A stretch of 64,000 nt of DNA from Lepidonotus clava (GCA_936440205.1 OW387148.1:12145961-12209960), one strand, 5' to 3'; positions 32,814-44,826 are shown, numbered from the stretch's first letter. Notes: generated by a model not told the origin, from the letters alone. A program made the numbers and translations.

Positions 32814-33080
32814 AACACCACCACACCATCCAAATTTTATCGGCAGGTTTCAGGCTATATTCCACTAATCACCAAAAAACACCACCACACCAACCAAATG
32901 TTACCGGCAGGTTTAAGGTTATATTCCACTTTATGGGACTTGCTTGAGGCACCTTGGAAAGACACAAGCAAACAGCCGCAAACTTGCTTGCGGTATGGTA
33001 CCGCAAGGTGAAATATAGGTACTTGCATCAGCTGTTTGCGTCAGCTGTTTGCGTCAGCTGTTTGCGTCAGCTGTTATTTT
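32814..33080. repeat. Local tandem repeats
   Basis: A unit of about 67 bases (AAAACACCACCACACC, then ACCGGCAGGTTT, then TATATTCCACT) occurs twice between 32814 and 32935. At 33029-33077 a 13-base unit CAGCTGTTTGCGT is repeated about four times. The stretch to 33515 has no recognised gene. Confidence 0.6.
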
Positions 33081-33515
33081 GTATGCTTTGCTTGCGGCCC
33101 CAGATACCAACATGTTGGTATCAAAATCGCAATTTGCTTGCGGTAGCTTTAGATAGGGGGCACAAAGGCAACCTACCGCAAAGTGGAGTATGGCCTTTAG
33201 CCACACATACACCCTTCCTTCAATTACCAACAAGGCCAGCTGTCCCCTATATTACAAATATGGTCTTGCCAAGGGCAGCAGACACAGGCAATTCATGTAT
33301 AAGGCTGATCAATTACTAAATTCAATATGAAATATTAGTTTACTGGAGGGGAGTCAAAATTTGGTACATAAAGGTGAAAATATTTTGGTATCAATAACTG
33401 GGTAAGATAATTTTCTAATTACATTAATAAGAGGCCTTTAAATCTAACCCTGTTATATGAGAATAAAGGTTAGATGAATACAAATATTGGCTAACAGGAT
33501 TTGAACATAATTTGT

Positions 33516-34435
33516 GGGCCCCGTTTTATTAAAAAAACAAACAAAAAAAACATAAGTGTGCTCATGTACCGGGAGCCTGTTTCCGTAGAAAAATAACACA
33601 CCTAAGGGCCCCGACATGGATTTTGTGTTTCCAAAAGCAAGCACACAACATCCACATGCGGGCCTGACTAGATTCACGTATGGGCTTGGATTTTGCGTTT
33701 CCAAAAGAAATCCCACCCTCACTCACACGTGTTTTTTTTCACAGATACGTGTTTTTTTTCACTGTTTTTGTAGGAGCATGTTTTAGCATCCTCCTACAGA
33801 ACAAATTATGCTTTTCAAAGAGGATTATCAATCAAATGTTATTTTTTAAAAAAGCTTCTGAAATCTGTGGATCTCAAAATGTGTATAGAACTATAATGGA
33901 TCGTGATTGGAAAGAATTTTTATTTTCTCTAAATTTTAATCTGTTGGTTTTCAAGTATGAAAAGGTTATATTTGGTCTAGGAGATTTGATTTTAAAAACA
34001 TTCTGATGTTTCCAGTTGATTTTAAAAACATTCTGATGTTTCAATTCACTTAAATTATAATTTCTTTTTCCCCCTTCCTGAAGACGAAATCCACCTCCAA
34101 ATTCCACGCTGGTAGGTGGATTCTCAAGGTGAATGGCCATCCACGTTCAGAATCTACCTAACTTATTATCTTGAGGAAAACAAGTAAATTATGAGAGAAA
34201 GTATGTAATATCATTAAGAATTGATGATAGAATATAGTCTTTAAGAAAAACCATAGAAACAATTTGAAATTAATTACCTATCCTGGACTCATTTTCTAAA
34301 CACTTGTGGTACACCATAGCTGGACGTGGACTTCTGGACATAGGCTGTTTGGAAACATGTTTCAAAAGTCCATGTTCAGGATCCACGTTAGTGAAAGCCA
34401 CGTCCAGAATCCACGTTCATTTAGAAACGGGCCCC
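33516..34435. mobile_element. 920-bp GGGCCCC-ended non-autonomous element
   Basis: GGGCCCCGTTTTATTA (33516) and TTTAGAAACGGGCCCC (to 34435) are inverted ends. The interior repeats related words (GGATTTTGTGTTTCCAAAAG at 33616 and GGATTTTGCGTTTCCAAAAG at 33687) and has a 29-base tandem duplication near 33985-34041. No coding frame. Confidence 0.6.
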
Positions 34436-34859
34436 GGATACCCGGAATCCTATGGTAAAAATAGAAGGGGGTACAAATAGTGTGGCCACAATACAACAGG
34501 TGGCAGGGCAGCATGAGGAGTACCGGCACCAACTAGTGTATACATGTTTATATACAGATAAAATTTAATACATAAGAAATTTATCTGTTACATACTAGTT
34601 CAACTCTATCATGATCAGGACGTTTATTATCCAATCAGGATGGTCAGGACAGAAGCCAAAAATCACCTAATCTGGACAGTTGGCAGTCCTGGTACTCAAC
34701 GTGTGTAAAACCTTGCAAATAAACCTTGCAATATATATCATTTTACAATGTGTATACAATGTCTCAATGACAATGTTGTAACACACCAACTTACAACATG
34801 TATATTATGCCTTGTATGGTGGTAACATTTACGTTGTACCATGATGTTGTTCCCTTAGG
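34436..34859. other. Intergenic, nothing recognised
   Basis: AT-rich, no gene or paired repeat seen. It may include the left breakpoint of segmental copy B. Confidence 0.35.
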
Positions 34860-35745
34860 TTGTGGCAACATATATTTTGAAAATGTAAGGTCTGCTAAGA
34901 TTACTTATTTGAAATAGTTTAGGGATATATTTCAGTATCATATAAATTTAATCCTTCAAAGATGTTCTTTTCAAGTTGATAAAAGAGATGCAAGATTTAC
35001 TTCCCTGAAAGAACTAAGAGACCAAAATATGATAATTGATTATACTTCATTACTGTACCAAAAGTACCAATTATTGTTGATTGATTTCCTTTGTTTGCAT
35101 GTGCCATTCTACTACAACCAGTTTGTTAAAGGCCCTATTACACTACATGAGCTGCGATATGTCAATGCCGTAGAGAAATGGTGCATATTAGAGACAACAT
35201 TCTTTTTTTAAACATACGTAAAATATTCCAATTTGCCATTTATGATAGTACACCCCATTTGCGAGGTCAAGTCGTGTGGTGTAATAGAGCGTTAACTATG
35301 CAGTACAATGAGGACAACGACGGTTGTCCTCCCAGTCACAGCCTGATAGGTTTGGGGTCAAGGCAGGCTATATTTATAGTTAACCACATATAGTTATTTT
35401 GTCATGCTATGTAGGTTATATGCAGTATACTTGTGCATTTCATGGTTAGGAACAAGGACTCAAGATATTACTTATAGAGGACCTTATAACATAGTCTATC
35501 AAGGCTTTTTGCAGAATCATTGCCATAATGCATAAGGTAGGTTTTTAGGAATACTAATTTCAATCCACTTGCATTGTAATATTGTTTTTGATACAATATC
35601 TAAATACACCATTTTCCTGTAGTCATCGAACAAAGGTTAGATCATGTCAGGTTAATTACAGGTTAATGACCTGTTGCATTTACAATAAAGTATCCCTAGC
35701 CTAAAGGTGGTCTATTATATCAAGGAGCTACAAAAGAGGTGTGTA
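34860..35745. repeat. Upstream part of segmental-duplication copy B
   Basis: Ordered blocks match copy A: GATTACTTATTTGAAA (34899), GAAAGAACTAAGAGACCA (35006), AAAGGCCCTATTACACTAC (35128), GACCTTATAACATAGTC (35479), CAAGGCTTTTTGCAGAATCA (35500). It carries one copy of the unit that is doubled in copy A. Non-coding. Confidence 0.7.
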
Positions 35746-35752
35746 ACTTTAA

Positions 35753-35840
35753 CCCTTTAGACCCCACGGATTACGAGGATGAAATGGATTTCCCCAGGAT
35801 TTCCCTCAGAAATCCCTTAAATTTGTTTTAAATGAGAAAG
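35753..35840. mobile_element. Partial inverse copy of the CCCTTTAGACCCC element
   Basis: It starts TTAA then CCCTTTAGACCCC and continues with GATTTCCCCAGGATTTCC, as in the right part of 27713-28055 read on the other strand, then loses similarity. Another TCAACCCTTTCCAG junction near 35870 may belong to a second, related insertion. Confidence 0.55.
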
Positions 35841-36415
35841 TTCAAAGGCTTACCCACCCTCAACCCTTTCCAGACCGCCGGGAAGCCACTTTTTACATGT
35901 TTTACATGGATATGTGAAATGATAATACATTTAAATGCTTGTTTTCCATAATGAATTGCAGCATATATCATATATCAATGGAAAGCTTATAACCTCAGGA
36001 TTCTAAATCCATTTTTGAAATTATGAAATTTTTCCAGGGTCATGTGACCTGACAATTTTTAGAAAATGTGAAAATCTTTTACCAAATTTTCAGAAAATCA
36101 GAGAAAAAAGGGTTAAATATTGATTTTTTTGGACAAAGTTCAGTATTGAGAAAATTAAGTATATATGAATAATGCAAGAAAATGATGCATCATATTCCAG
36201 GATGCCTAAAGACAATAGTATGAGTAATTTGCGATGATAAACTACAGGTTTGGCATGAAAATGTGGGACAAATTTTTCTATATTTTCAACAATTTGTACT
36301 GATGCGGGTGGCCAGTCCATGATTGTGTAGGCTTAATAGCGTTAGCTTTAGAACAGTGCACGTGTTAAGAGCCATAACACTCTGTCAAAGTAAGGGGTTT
36401 AAGGAGGAGTCAAAG

Positions 36416-36700
36416 TGTGACGTATCATACTAAAGGCGTGTACGCCGCTCTAGCCAGTCAGAGTCAGCTGAACGTTGAGTGAGTAACCATCCTGGAAAGG
36501 TTAGGTCTTAGAAGCTGAGTCTTGTTGTTTGGAACAAAGGCAGTCAGACTGCGCTAGAAGGTGGGAGCGGTGACTGAATGTGTTTGAGGGGATTCCTTCC
36601 TTGGAGCTGATCATTGTCAATTGATATCTTGTCACGGAACGGCAATACACAGGAGAATATTAATAAAGAACAACCTTTCAAGTGAGTGTTACGTCTCACA
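36416..36700. mobile_element. Possible solo LTR, fossil
   Basis: A 285-base block starting TGTGACGTATC and ending TTACGTCTCACA, with AATAAA near its 3' part. The TGTGA...TCACA ends and size fit a Gypsy-type solo LTR. No matching target duplication and no internal region were seen, so this is tentative. Confidence 0.25.
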
Positions 36701-36959
36701 TGATGTGGAAACTATAATTATGTATTGGACGACAGCAGTCGAATGAAGAGGAGACTGAGTTTGGAGCTAGCTATTATCTATAACTGACTACGACTAATTA
36801 CGTACACCATATACAACAGATAATTAACTCTCTATAGTTCAAATTTAAGGTAATACAACATTTAAAATTTTGCCAAATAAATATTGATGAAGTATTTTCA
36901 AGGTCTTATTAATGAAGAAATATGCCTGGGCTAAATACAAACTGATTCCTAAGGGTTAA

Positions 36960-37420
36960 TAGTAATCATTGTGAAGTAATGTGGTTCAAATTAGGAGCTA
37001 TGCTTAAAGTGAAGCCTACATTTTGACTACATCTGACCTTTTGACCTTTTCCTAGATATATGCACCAATGCTGCTCAGTTTAGGGCCATATTTTATAAGT
37101 TATGACTAGAAAAATCAACAGTTCTTGACCTAATATCATTAAAGTATAACAAGATCTTTTCTGGGTAGGTGTAACAAAGAACATTTTGATGTATGTTATA
37201 TTGTATAAAAAAAATATACTAAAATAACTAAAATTCCCTTTAAACATTCTGGATAATTTCATGATCATGATTAAACATCGACTTATGCATATTTAGGGGA
37301 TGATTGGGGTAAAATAATGTTTGTTATTTGGGGCTGTCACCTGGGCAAGCAATTCAGCAGAAAAAAGTGCAGGAATTCATTAAAAATTGAAAGTAGGGGG
37401 AAGAAAACCATTTATAGTAC
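36960..37420. other. Intergenic, nothing recognised
   Basis: AT-rich, short frames only. Confidence 0.35.
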
Positions 37421-37421
37421 A

Positions 37422-38551
37422 TCCCAGCAAACAGGACACGTGTATTCCCCAGTTTGACATCGTGTTAAACTAATGTTATACTGGTGTTGCTACAAACTCA
37501 GAGTAATGATAACAATTAACTAGGTTTTTCTTCTAGTTTTGACACAGTAATGCATCACTACTATTTTCTTTCATACAGCACTTATTGTTTATGTTATATG
37601 GCTTAATTGATTGAGCTACATCTAAATACATATTGTTGAAACTATATCAAAACCTTTACATTTCAGTATCATTCTTGTGACAATCTGGTGTGACGCTAAA
37701 CACCGTGTAAAATATATATTTGACCTGAGTTTTACACATGTTATTTTCATGTTATTCTGGTGTTGTGTAAGACCTTGTGAATTCTCTTGTAAAACCCTCT
37801 CTCTCTGACACTAGTTTGAACATGTGTAATACCAGGGATAATTATGTATTTTCCACAAGTTCTGCATGAATTTTACCTTAGTAATGATGTTACAATCTAC
37901 CTGATAACCATGAGAAAAACATGAGTGCGTATTACACTAGTTTTGCAAGGGAAAACTGTCTGTTTCTGACACCAGTTTTTGACATATGTAATTTCTGAGT
38001 ATAACATGTATTTTACACGGGTTTACCATGGGTTTTCCCTGAGATCTCACAGATAAATCACACAGATAACCTATAGAAGTTGATATCATTACATCTGAAT
38101 TTAACTCCGTAAACTCTTGTAAAACTAGAGTGATTTTTGTGTGTGTTCTTAATTAATTTATGTATTTCTCAAAAACAATGCATAGACATAAATCTTAATG
38201 ATAGGCTGTTTAGTTGGGAGATTTTCCATTAACACTTATTTCCCATGTTATTCAAATACAATGTAATACCCCTAACCTCTCAACTCATTCTGTATAGCTC
38301 AGTGGTAGAGCACTGGCATTGTCTGTGGGAGATCAAGGGTTCGAGTCCCCACACATTTTTCACATTATTAAGCAAAAAACACGAGTTTTACATGTCAAAT
38401 CTCGTGTCAAAATCTCGTGTTAAAAACACGTTGGAAACACCAGAAATGTAGTCCACAGAATCCCGAGTTGTACACGGGTTTGAAACACGTGATTGACCTC
38501 CGGGATCCCGTGCATACAAGGTACACAACACGGGTCTTTGTTACCTGGGAT
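37422..38551. mobile_element. Non-autonomous element with CCCAG ends and repeated ACACGGG/GTGTAAAA words
   Basis: TCCCAGCAAACAGGACACGT at the left and ACACGGGTCTTTGTTACCTG plus GGAT at the right are imperfect inverted ends. The inside is dense in ACACGTGT, TTTTACACGGG and GTGTTAAAA words on both strands. A tRNA-like segment sits at 38288-38356. No coding frame. CCCAGCAAACA-ended MITEs are common in marine invertebrates; the superfamily is not assigned. Confidence 0.55.
38288..38356 (+). repeat. tRNA-like pol III promoter segment (tRNA-derived SINE or pseudo-tRNA)
   Basis: A-box TAGCTCAGTGGTAGAGC and B-box GGTTCGAGTCC are intact and correctly spaced. The anticodon arm (CTGGCATTGTCTGTGGG) and acceptor ends do not pair well, so a working tRNA is unlikely. 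It is embedded in the 37422-38551 element. Confidence 0.65.
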
Positions 38552-38639
38552 ATATGTATCAAATTTGCATTGACAGTCTGGAAAGGATTAAATATTTAGA
38601 TCATGGAAATCTGGTTTGATGCATGGGATAGGGAATTAG

Positions 38640-39751
38640 TTTTCATAGGAAATGTATTTCCAGTTTGCATAATTTGCACCAAGGAACTAACGTCATGTTC
38701 TTTGAGGGTAGGTCATGTCAAGTTAATGATCTGTTGCATTTACAATTAGTCTCTCAAGACTTAAGAAAGTGTCCGAAATGATAGTCCTTGAACTCAGACT
38801 GTCCTATGCCACTTACCACCAATATAAAATCACACTGAAAACAGTACGACACTCTTTGCGCTTGACCAACTTCAGCATCTGTTCCTGCTGCTGTGTTCAT
38901 TCTTTGACTTGCAAATTAAATTGGGGTAAGACAAATAGTGTTTCCACCAAGTCTCCTTAATCCAAATGAACCAAACTGGCAGTGAACAGAACTGGCAAGA
39001 TGTGTTTTTTCCATAAATTACAAATAAAAAACAGTCGGTTTGGTGATTGACTGTACCAAAAGACTCATTTAATTCAGCCAATCAAAAAGTTGTCTCTAAG
39101 ACAAATTAATACAAGGATTTAATAGTTTGACTTGGCAGGTTTTAGCAGCCAATCCTGGACACGTGGAAATAATTGATCCCTCAACTGCTTATGGCTTAAT
39201 GAGGTTTCATTGCTGCCATCTGGTGTATCCCCCCTAACCTCCATCTATACTCTCAATACTAAACTAAAACTCATTACCCATACTCATCTTCTCCTCCTTG
39301 TCAATCGCATACCTCGCGCCATTGACCCAACATCCTCCTCCACCTCCACCTTTACCCACCCACCCACATCCTCTTCCTTTCCCCCCAAGTTCTATCTCTA
39401 TTTTTATTTGCACCGGATTGTGCAGTCATGATAAAAGATATATGTTAAAGCTACTACAAGCCACATTAGAATCCTCATCTGCATTCACTTATCCTAAAGT
39501 AAACATTAGTTTTCTGGTATCAACTTTCTGTCTTCCATTGTGATAGATATCTGAATAAACATTTTTAATAATTACAAACCAAGTCAAATAAAATACACAT
39601 ATGAAACAGAAATACACATATGAAAGGTACCGTTGTGTTACAATCTCTAATAATCCTATTATCCCTTCTGAACCTGTTTGATTTCAAGTACATTTATCCT
39701 AATTAACATCTCATTTTGTAGCTTCAATAATTTCTGTTCTTGTATTTTCAG
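38640..39751. other. Region 5' of sulfotransferase gene B; holds the empty TTAA site
   Basis: Alignable with 22860-24470 of copy A. At 38957-38960 the sequence reads GTCTCCTTAATCCAAATG, one TTAA, where copy A has CCTCCTTAA, a 348-bp element, then TTAATCCAAGTG. A pyrimidine-rich stretch lies near 39290-39400. No first coding exon was identified. Confidence 0.6.
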
Positions 39752-42700
39752 AAAACAGCCATATTCACACTTTCCATTACCGCTGTACTTATAATTCCTA
39801 GTTACTTCATTGGCATTTTGGTAGTCAAGGACAATTCATGGACACAAATACATGTTTTTGGTTTACATGATACTCTTGATTGCAAGAACATAGATTTATT
39901 GTCTCTTAATTTAATAGGTGGACAGGACATAAGAGATATAATAAAAAGAGAGATATCAAAGACGTCTCGTGGTTTGTCTAAAAGGTCAAGAAGGATACTT
40001 TTAAAACAAAAATCCATCATTAGACATACATCTACAAGTTATGGAAGAGGAACCCAAAAGATATTTATTTCAAAAAACAATTCTGTCATTAGACATTGTC
40101 AAGTGATGAAATACGCCTACCCTCCCTTACCAGTGACTGCACTTGCAAGTTTTCCAGGTTCTGGAAACACTTGGCTTCGTCATCTAATACAAGAGGCTTC
40201 AGGTGTGTAATACTTATATACCGTATAATGGGAATTGTTGAAAAACAAATTATTCAATAATTTCATTTCATGTATGGTCAGTTATACAGAAGCTTTGTGC
40301 TTTCACGTATCATGCTAATGTCATTCCTTTTTCTTATAACAAAATTAATAACAATACTCTTTTGGGAAAAATATAGCCGTTTCTAAATTGAAGAAAATGT
40401 AATGTGATTATTTTATTGCCCTATTGAACTAGACGTACTAATCAATCATCTCATCTCATCTCATGATCTCATACATCGGTTTTGTAAATTATTGTCTTTG
40501 CTAATGCTACTCCAGAAATTGTAACCTGATCCATACCTGTTACTGAGTGGACGGGGAGACCAGACAACTATTGTTTGACTGAAGCTCAGTATAATAAAAG
40601 TGAATAATAATAAAAAAAAGAAATTCACATTAAACTGGTCTCTCAAAAGCTTTTCTCCCTTTCTTTGAAATATTTGATATCAGGAGAAATCTAAATTTGG
40701 AAACCTAACAATAGACTTTAAGATGAGACACCACTGACAACCCCTTCTACCTACCTATCAAAGTCTTAGGGACTGCTTAATCATACACCAATTTTATGTG
40801 TTATAACTGTACTATAAATCATACAATTGGATATATTTGTTTTTCGTAAAACTTTATCAAAAAAAGTGATATTTTTGATTTCTCATCAGGACTGTGGACA
40901 GGATCATTAATTGAAGATAATATCCTTAAAGAAAATGGATTCCAAGGATCAGGGCTAGTAAATGGTAGAGTTGTAGTTGTTAAGACTCATTATGATCCAG
41001 GACTGAAGATCGAAGCTAAACGAGCTATCCTCCTTATAAGGAATCCTTTTGAGGCACTTCTCTCTGATTTTAATCGTGGGATGACTGACTTTATGAGTAA
41101 TCCCCATGTTGGACACGCCAACGCTACACTTTTCCACAACTCAGGTGAGTAATCATCAAATGCATATCAGCAAAATCATACATTGCAATCACTTTTGTCT
41201 TTTATGAAAATACTAGTTAAAAATGTAGAAATTTGTAATTTTCTAAGCCAGGACCATAAGCCATGCCTCTGAATTAGCATTATAATGAAATATCCAATTG
41301 TAAATACTTAATATCCTATTACTTAATGAATTGGAAAAGGAATGTGTTTGGGTGTTGCGAATGTGCTTGGATGTTATGAATGTGCTTTGATGTTGTAAAG
41401 TAGTCGCGGGAAGGCCAGCTTGCGTGACAAGTTGTTTATATACCATAAATCGTTACTCGGGTCAAGGTGAAGGTCGCAGAGTCGAGATGTCGTAAAATAT
41501 GCTACAGATGTTATGAATGTTTATGCATTTAATATATCTATCAAGATTATCTAAGGGTAATCAGCCTGGTTTCAGTCTGGCTTCAGGCAGTTTACGATAT
41601 GGAGAGGTCTATCCTCAAGTATCCCAGGCCCTACTAACATCTCTGTATTTGGTCAATGCATGAGCTTTGTTGTTATGATAACAATAACAAGTATTGGTCT
41701 GTGTGTTGCTGCCACCTATGTCTAAGATTTTAGTCAATGCTTTCCTCTACAGCATCAAACTAGGTCACTTGACTATCCATATCTATTATCCCTGATATTC
41801 ATGCCTTTTTGGGCATGTGTACTTAGCTGCGTTATCCAATTGGTCTCTATTGTGTTTCTCAGTTGTTTTGCATGATCGCTTTCTGGGTGCGCATAAATGA
41901 AATCTATGATATATACTTTCATATCTTTTACTCCATGGTGACCATTTGTGTTGAAGTGATGTGAGAAGTTGGTCTCTTTTTGCTTTTGTATGCCATAGAT
42001 ATGTTCCCTGAGCCTGTCTTTTAGCTTTCTTTTTGTTTGTCTTAAATAGTTTTTCTCGCACTTGGTTCACACCAAACAATATACATTTGAGCTGTTGCAT
42101 GTTATGTCCCTTTTGCTACTGTATTTTGTGTATGGATTTTTCCATTTTCATCTAGAATGCTACAATATTTGCAATTTTGTTTGTCTCATTTGTTTGAGGT
42201 ACCTGCACATTTTTTTTGGTGGTTTTCAACATTTCTGTCCTCATCTGAGTATTCTGTCTTGGTCCTTACTAGGTAACTCTGTAGGTCTCTCGGTTTTCAA
42301 TAGCCCATCATGAGGTCTGCTCTAAGGAACTGTTTGGTCGTGCTTGATCTAACCAGAATATTTGTCTTTACTTTTTTTCTGGTATATTGGTATCTCTCCC
42401 TGTAAGTGCTGATCATGAAGAGTTTTTTGCTGGAAACCAGAATACCAAATCATATGATGGATCTTATCCTTGAGATGTATGATTTCCGGAAACAAAATTT
42501 ATACACATTTATTTTGAAATAATAATTAATTTCTCTTTAGAGCTTTAAGGGAACAGCTGTAAAATGAACTTATTTTCAATTGGCAATGACATTTTTCTGT
42601 TTTTGTAAACAATAATAATCATACTATTACTACTTTTCAGCTTGGGATCATTACATCATTGAGCGTTGTGAGGCTTGGAACCATCTTAATTATCAATGGC

Positions 42701-42984
42701 TTACTTCAAGAATACCACTTCTGGTTGTACTGTACAAAGACCTGAGAGATAACCTTCCAGCTCAAATGAAGAGGATAATCAAGTTTTTAGGAATTCATGT
42801 CACTAAACCACATTTTGATTGTATGATGAGGAATTCTGTTGGTTTACATAAACGGAGAGCACGGTCTTTAGGATTTAACATCTTTAAAAACCACCAAGTT
42901 TGTCATATTAGGGCCTACATAGACATCACGAATCAATATCTCAAGTCTTTTAATACAACAGTTGATTCCACTGTACCTCACTAA
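39752..42984 (+). CDS. WSCD-like type II membrane sulfotransferase, gene B (first exon not found)
   Basis: Exons 39752-40202, 40890-41144 and 42641-42984 join in phase to 349 residues plus a stop, with the same phases and nearly the same exon lengths as gene A (the middle and last exons are identical in length). Signal anchor: IFTLSITAVLIIPSYFIGIL. PAPS loop: [14 protein letters not shown]. 3'-phosphate motif: [19 protein letters not shown]. The C-terminal part has [20 protein letters not shown] and [16 protein letters not shown]. All catalytic-type motifs of gene A are kept, so both copies look functional. The first visible exon has an extra basic insert (KTSRGLSKRSRR) relative to gene A. 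The last intron contains a Penelope-like remnant instead of the minisatellite. The start codon lies in an upstream exon not found. Confidence 0.85.
41786..42480 (-). mobile_element. Penelope-like element remnant with GIY-YIG endonuclease part
   Basis: On the minus strand, in the last intron of gene B, pieces typical of the C terminus of Penelope-like elements are readable: a SLRDxLV-like stretch (PRDLQSYLVRTKT near 42270), CNSSNVYCLVWC, then SHHFNTNGHHGVKDMKVYII and NWITQLSTHAQKGMNI (compare the usual HFN..GH...D+ and W...L.T..P.G+N pattern of GIY-YIG domains). Frame shifts make it dead. No RT part was recognised. Confidence 0.65.
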
Positions 42985-43557
42985 TTGGGTAACTTGATGA
43001 ACTTAAACTTTTGCAAGTTTACGTGCATAGGAGAATCCCCCAGAGGCGGGAGACATCGGTACTTTGTGTCATTGTTAAGTCTATGGGGCAAATTTCAATA
43101 TATCTCTGTAAATACATATAATTGTTGGCTGTAAACAGATCAAAACTAGATCTCACATGAACTATTTTATTTTACAGAAAATACAAATACAAAGGGAGAT
43201 TTTCCAGATGTCCTGGACTGTTAAAGTTTAGTCTGTATTATCAAAATACAAAAACTTTCTTGGCTGGTAGATCTATAGCCAGGCTGTTTGCCTTAATTGT
43301 AATTATATATTGCACATATTAAGGAGAGCAAAGAATTAGCCTGTTGGAAGAGAAAATTACCTTATCAAATTACCTGTTTAAACAGCCTGATAAAGTATAA
43401 TCTATTTTTAAATTGAACAGAGTCATAATGGTTATGTACTTGACCCTACTCAGGATAGACTGACCTAGTTAAAACATATTGAAATGTCGCAGTCTGATAG
43501 CTTTGAAGACAACCAAATTGTACCACTTAGAAGTCTAGATGTCTAATTGGCAAGTAG
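42985..43557. other. 3' flank of gene B, nothing recognised
   Basis: The first bases after the stop match the 3' flank of gene A (TTGGGTAACTTGATGAAC versus TTGGATAGCTTGATGAAC), so the duplication extends just past the genes. No polyadenylation signal is obvious. Confidence 0.4.
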
Positions 43558-43830
43558 ATGACTGGCAGATCCAGGATTTTTAAAAGGGGAATGGGGAGCA
43601 CTTATGGAAAAATCTTTCCTTAATCACTTTTTGGCCAAATTTTACAAGAAAAATTAAAAAGCAACCCCCCCCCCCCCCCAACAACAAAAAAAGGAGGGGC
43701 ATATGCCCTCCCTCTGGATCTGCGCATAACTCTGGGTTCCATTTTTTTTTTATTGGTTTTTGACAATTTTATATCAAAAGAGAATATTTCATGATAAAAG
43801 GAGGGGCCGTATCCTCCTGGATCCGCCAAA
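43558..43830. repeat. GGATCC-ended G-run repeat, full-length copy
   Basis: ACTGGCAGATCCAGGATTTT at the left and CCTGGATCCGCCAAAGT at the right are inverted. The core has CTTAATCACTTTTTGGCC, AAATTTTACAAGAAAAA, a C run and GCATATGCCCTCCCTCTGGA. It appears to contain two units head to tail. Confidence 0.6.
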
Positions 43831-43982
43831 GTGGGTTATGCCTGCAGATTGTCCTTAAAGGGAGACTTAATTGCCTTAATTGTAAGTATATTATATATTT
43901 ACCAGAGCAGGCAGCAGCTGATAGTCAGTGACATTACAGCATGTAGCCACCAGTCTGGATTACGGAGGGTCACAGCCAGCCG

Positions 43983-44481
43983 CCATTCGCCTAACAGAGG
44001 TAGTCCATAATACTTTGCGGCGGTAGGTGTTCTGGTTCCGGTAGGCAAACTTTAAACACTTAGAAAAAATATTTCTACTCGTAGGAAAAATATGAAAAAA
44101 TACAATATGTGAAGATTATAACCTCTTCTATCAGTATGGCAAATATTAAATATTTGAAAACTGTATTTCTTTATTTATTGGATTTTGACAGATATCATGG
44201 ATCTGGCTTCTCCTCACTGACAGACACTGTTCTCTTCTATAATCTAATGTAATCGATGTGATTAATTTAGCAAGAAAGAATCAAATCTTATTCCTCAAAA
44301 CGTTGGAATACAAAATAGACCTGATCTTTTTTGTCATGTGGAAATGATTGGACAGAAATGTTGAGCCAATACTTTGTAGGTGCTATTTGAAAATGACTTA
44401 AATGATAGAAGAAAATGGCCGGAACCAATCCATCTCGGCAATTCTCGCGGACGAGATACGGCACCTCTGTTAGGCGAATGG
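43983..44481. mobile_element. 499-bp element with perfect 19-bp inverted ends
   Basis: CCATTCGCCTAACAGAGGT (43983-44001) and its exact complement ACCTCTGTTAGGCGAATGG (44463-44481) bound a non-coding AT-rich interior. No clear target duplication. Probably a MITE; family unknown. Confidence 0.7.
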
Positions 44482-44544
44482 GGAGGAAAGGGAGGGGAAT
44501 TTACTGGGGTATAACGCTGTAGCAGCATCTAAGGTCATATCACG

Positions 44545-44620
44545 GCGAGACCATACCCCTACACATTTACTGAAGCAGGTGTTCTTGTATGTTCATGGTC
44601 CCATAAGCAGGGCTATATAT
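44545..44620. repeat. Dispersed ~90-bp repeat copy
   Basis: GAGACCATACCCCTACACAT, GAAGCAGGTGTTC and ATGGTCCCATAAGCAGGG match the block at 15777-15880. Confidence 0.55.
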
Positions 44621-44750
44621 ACACATATACCACGGTTGGCACCGAGAACAAAAGAACTAGGCCGTGAATATAACGCGTATTCCGCCAGTCAAGCGGAACG
44701 CCTCCACATAAGGTCACAGCGCCAGAGGGGTGCCGTGAAGTCTGCCGGTG

Positions 44751-44826
44751 GGTAGTGGGGGGTGGGTAGTGAGGGGTGGGTAGTGAGGGGTGGGTAGGGG
44801 TGGGGTGGGGGGGGGTAGGGGGGGTT
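44751..44826 (+). repeat. G-rich GGGTAGTGA minisatellite, potential G-quadruplex
   Basis: Units of GGGTAGTGAGGGGT repeat on the plus strand and end in a long G run. Many G-tracts of three or more at short spacing could fold as G-quadruplexes. Confidence 0.6.

Noticed and set aside
38288-38356. Functional tRNA gene
   Set aside because: A and B boxes are good but the anticodon and acceptor stems do not pair, and it sits inside a mobile element.
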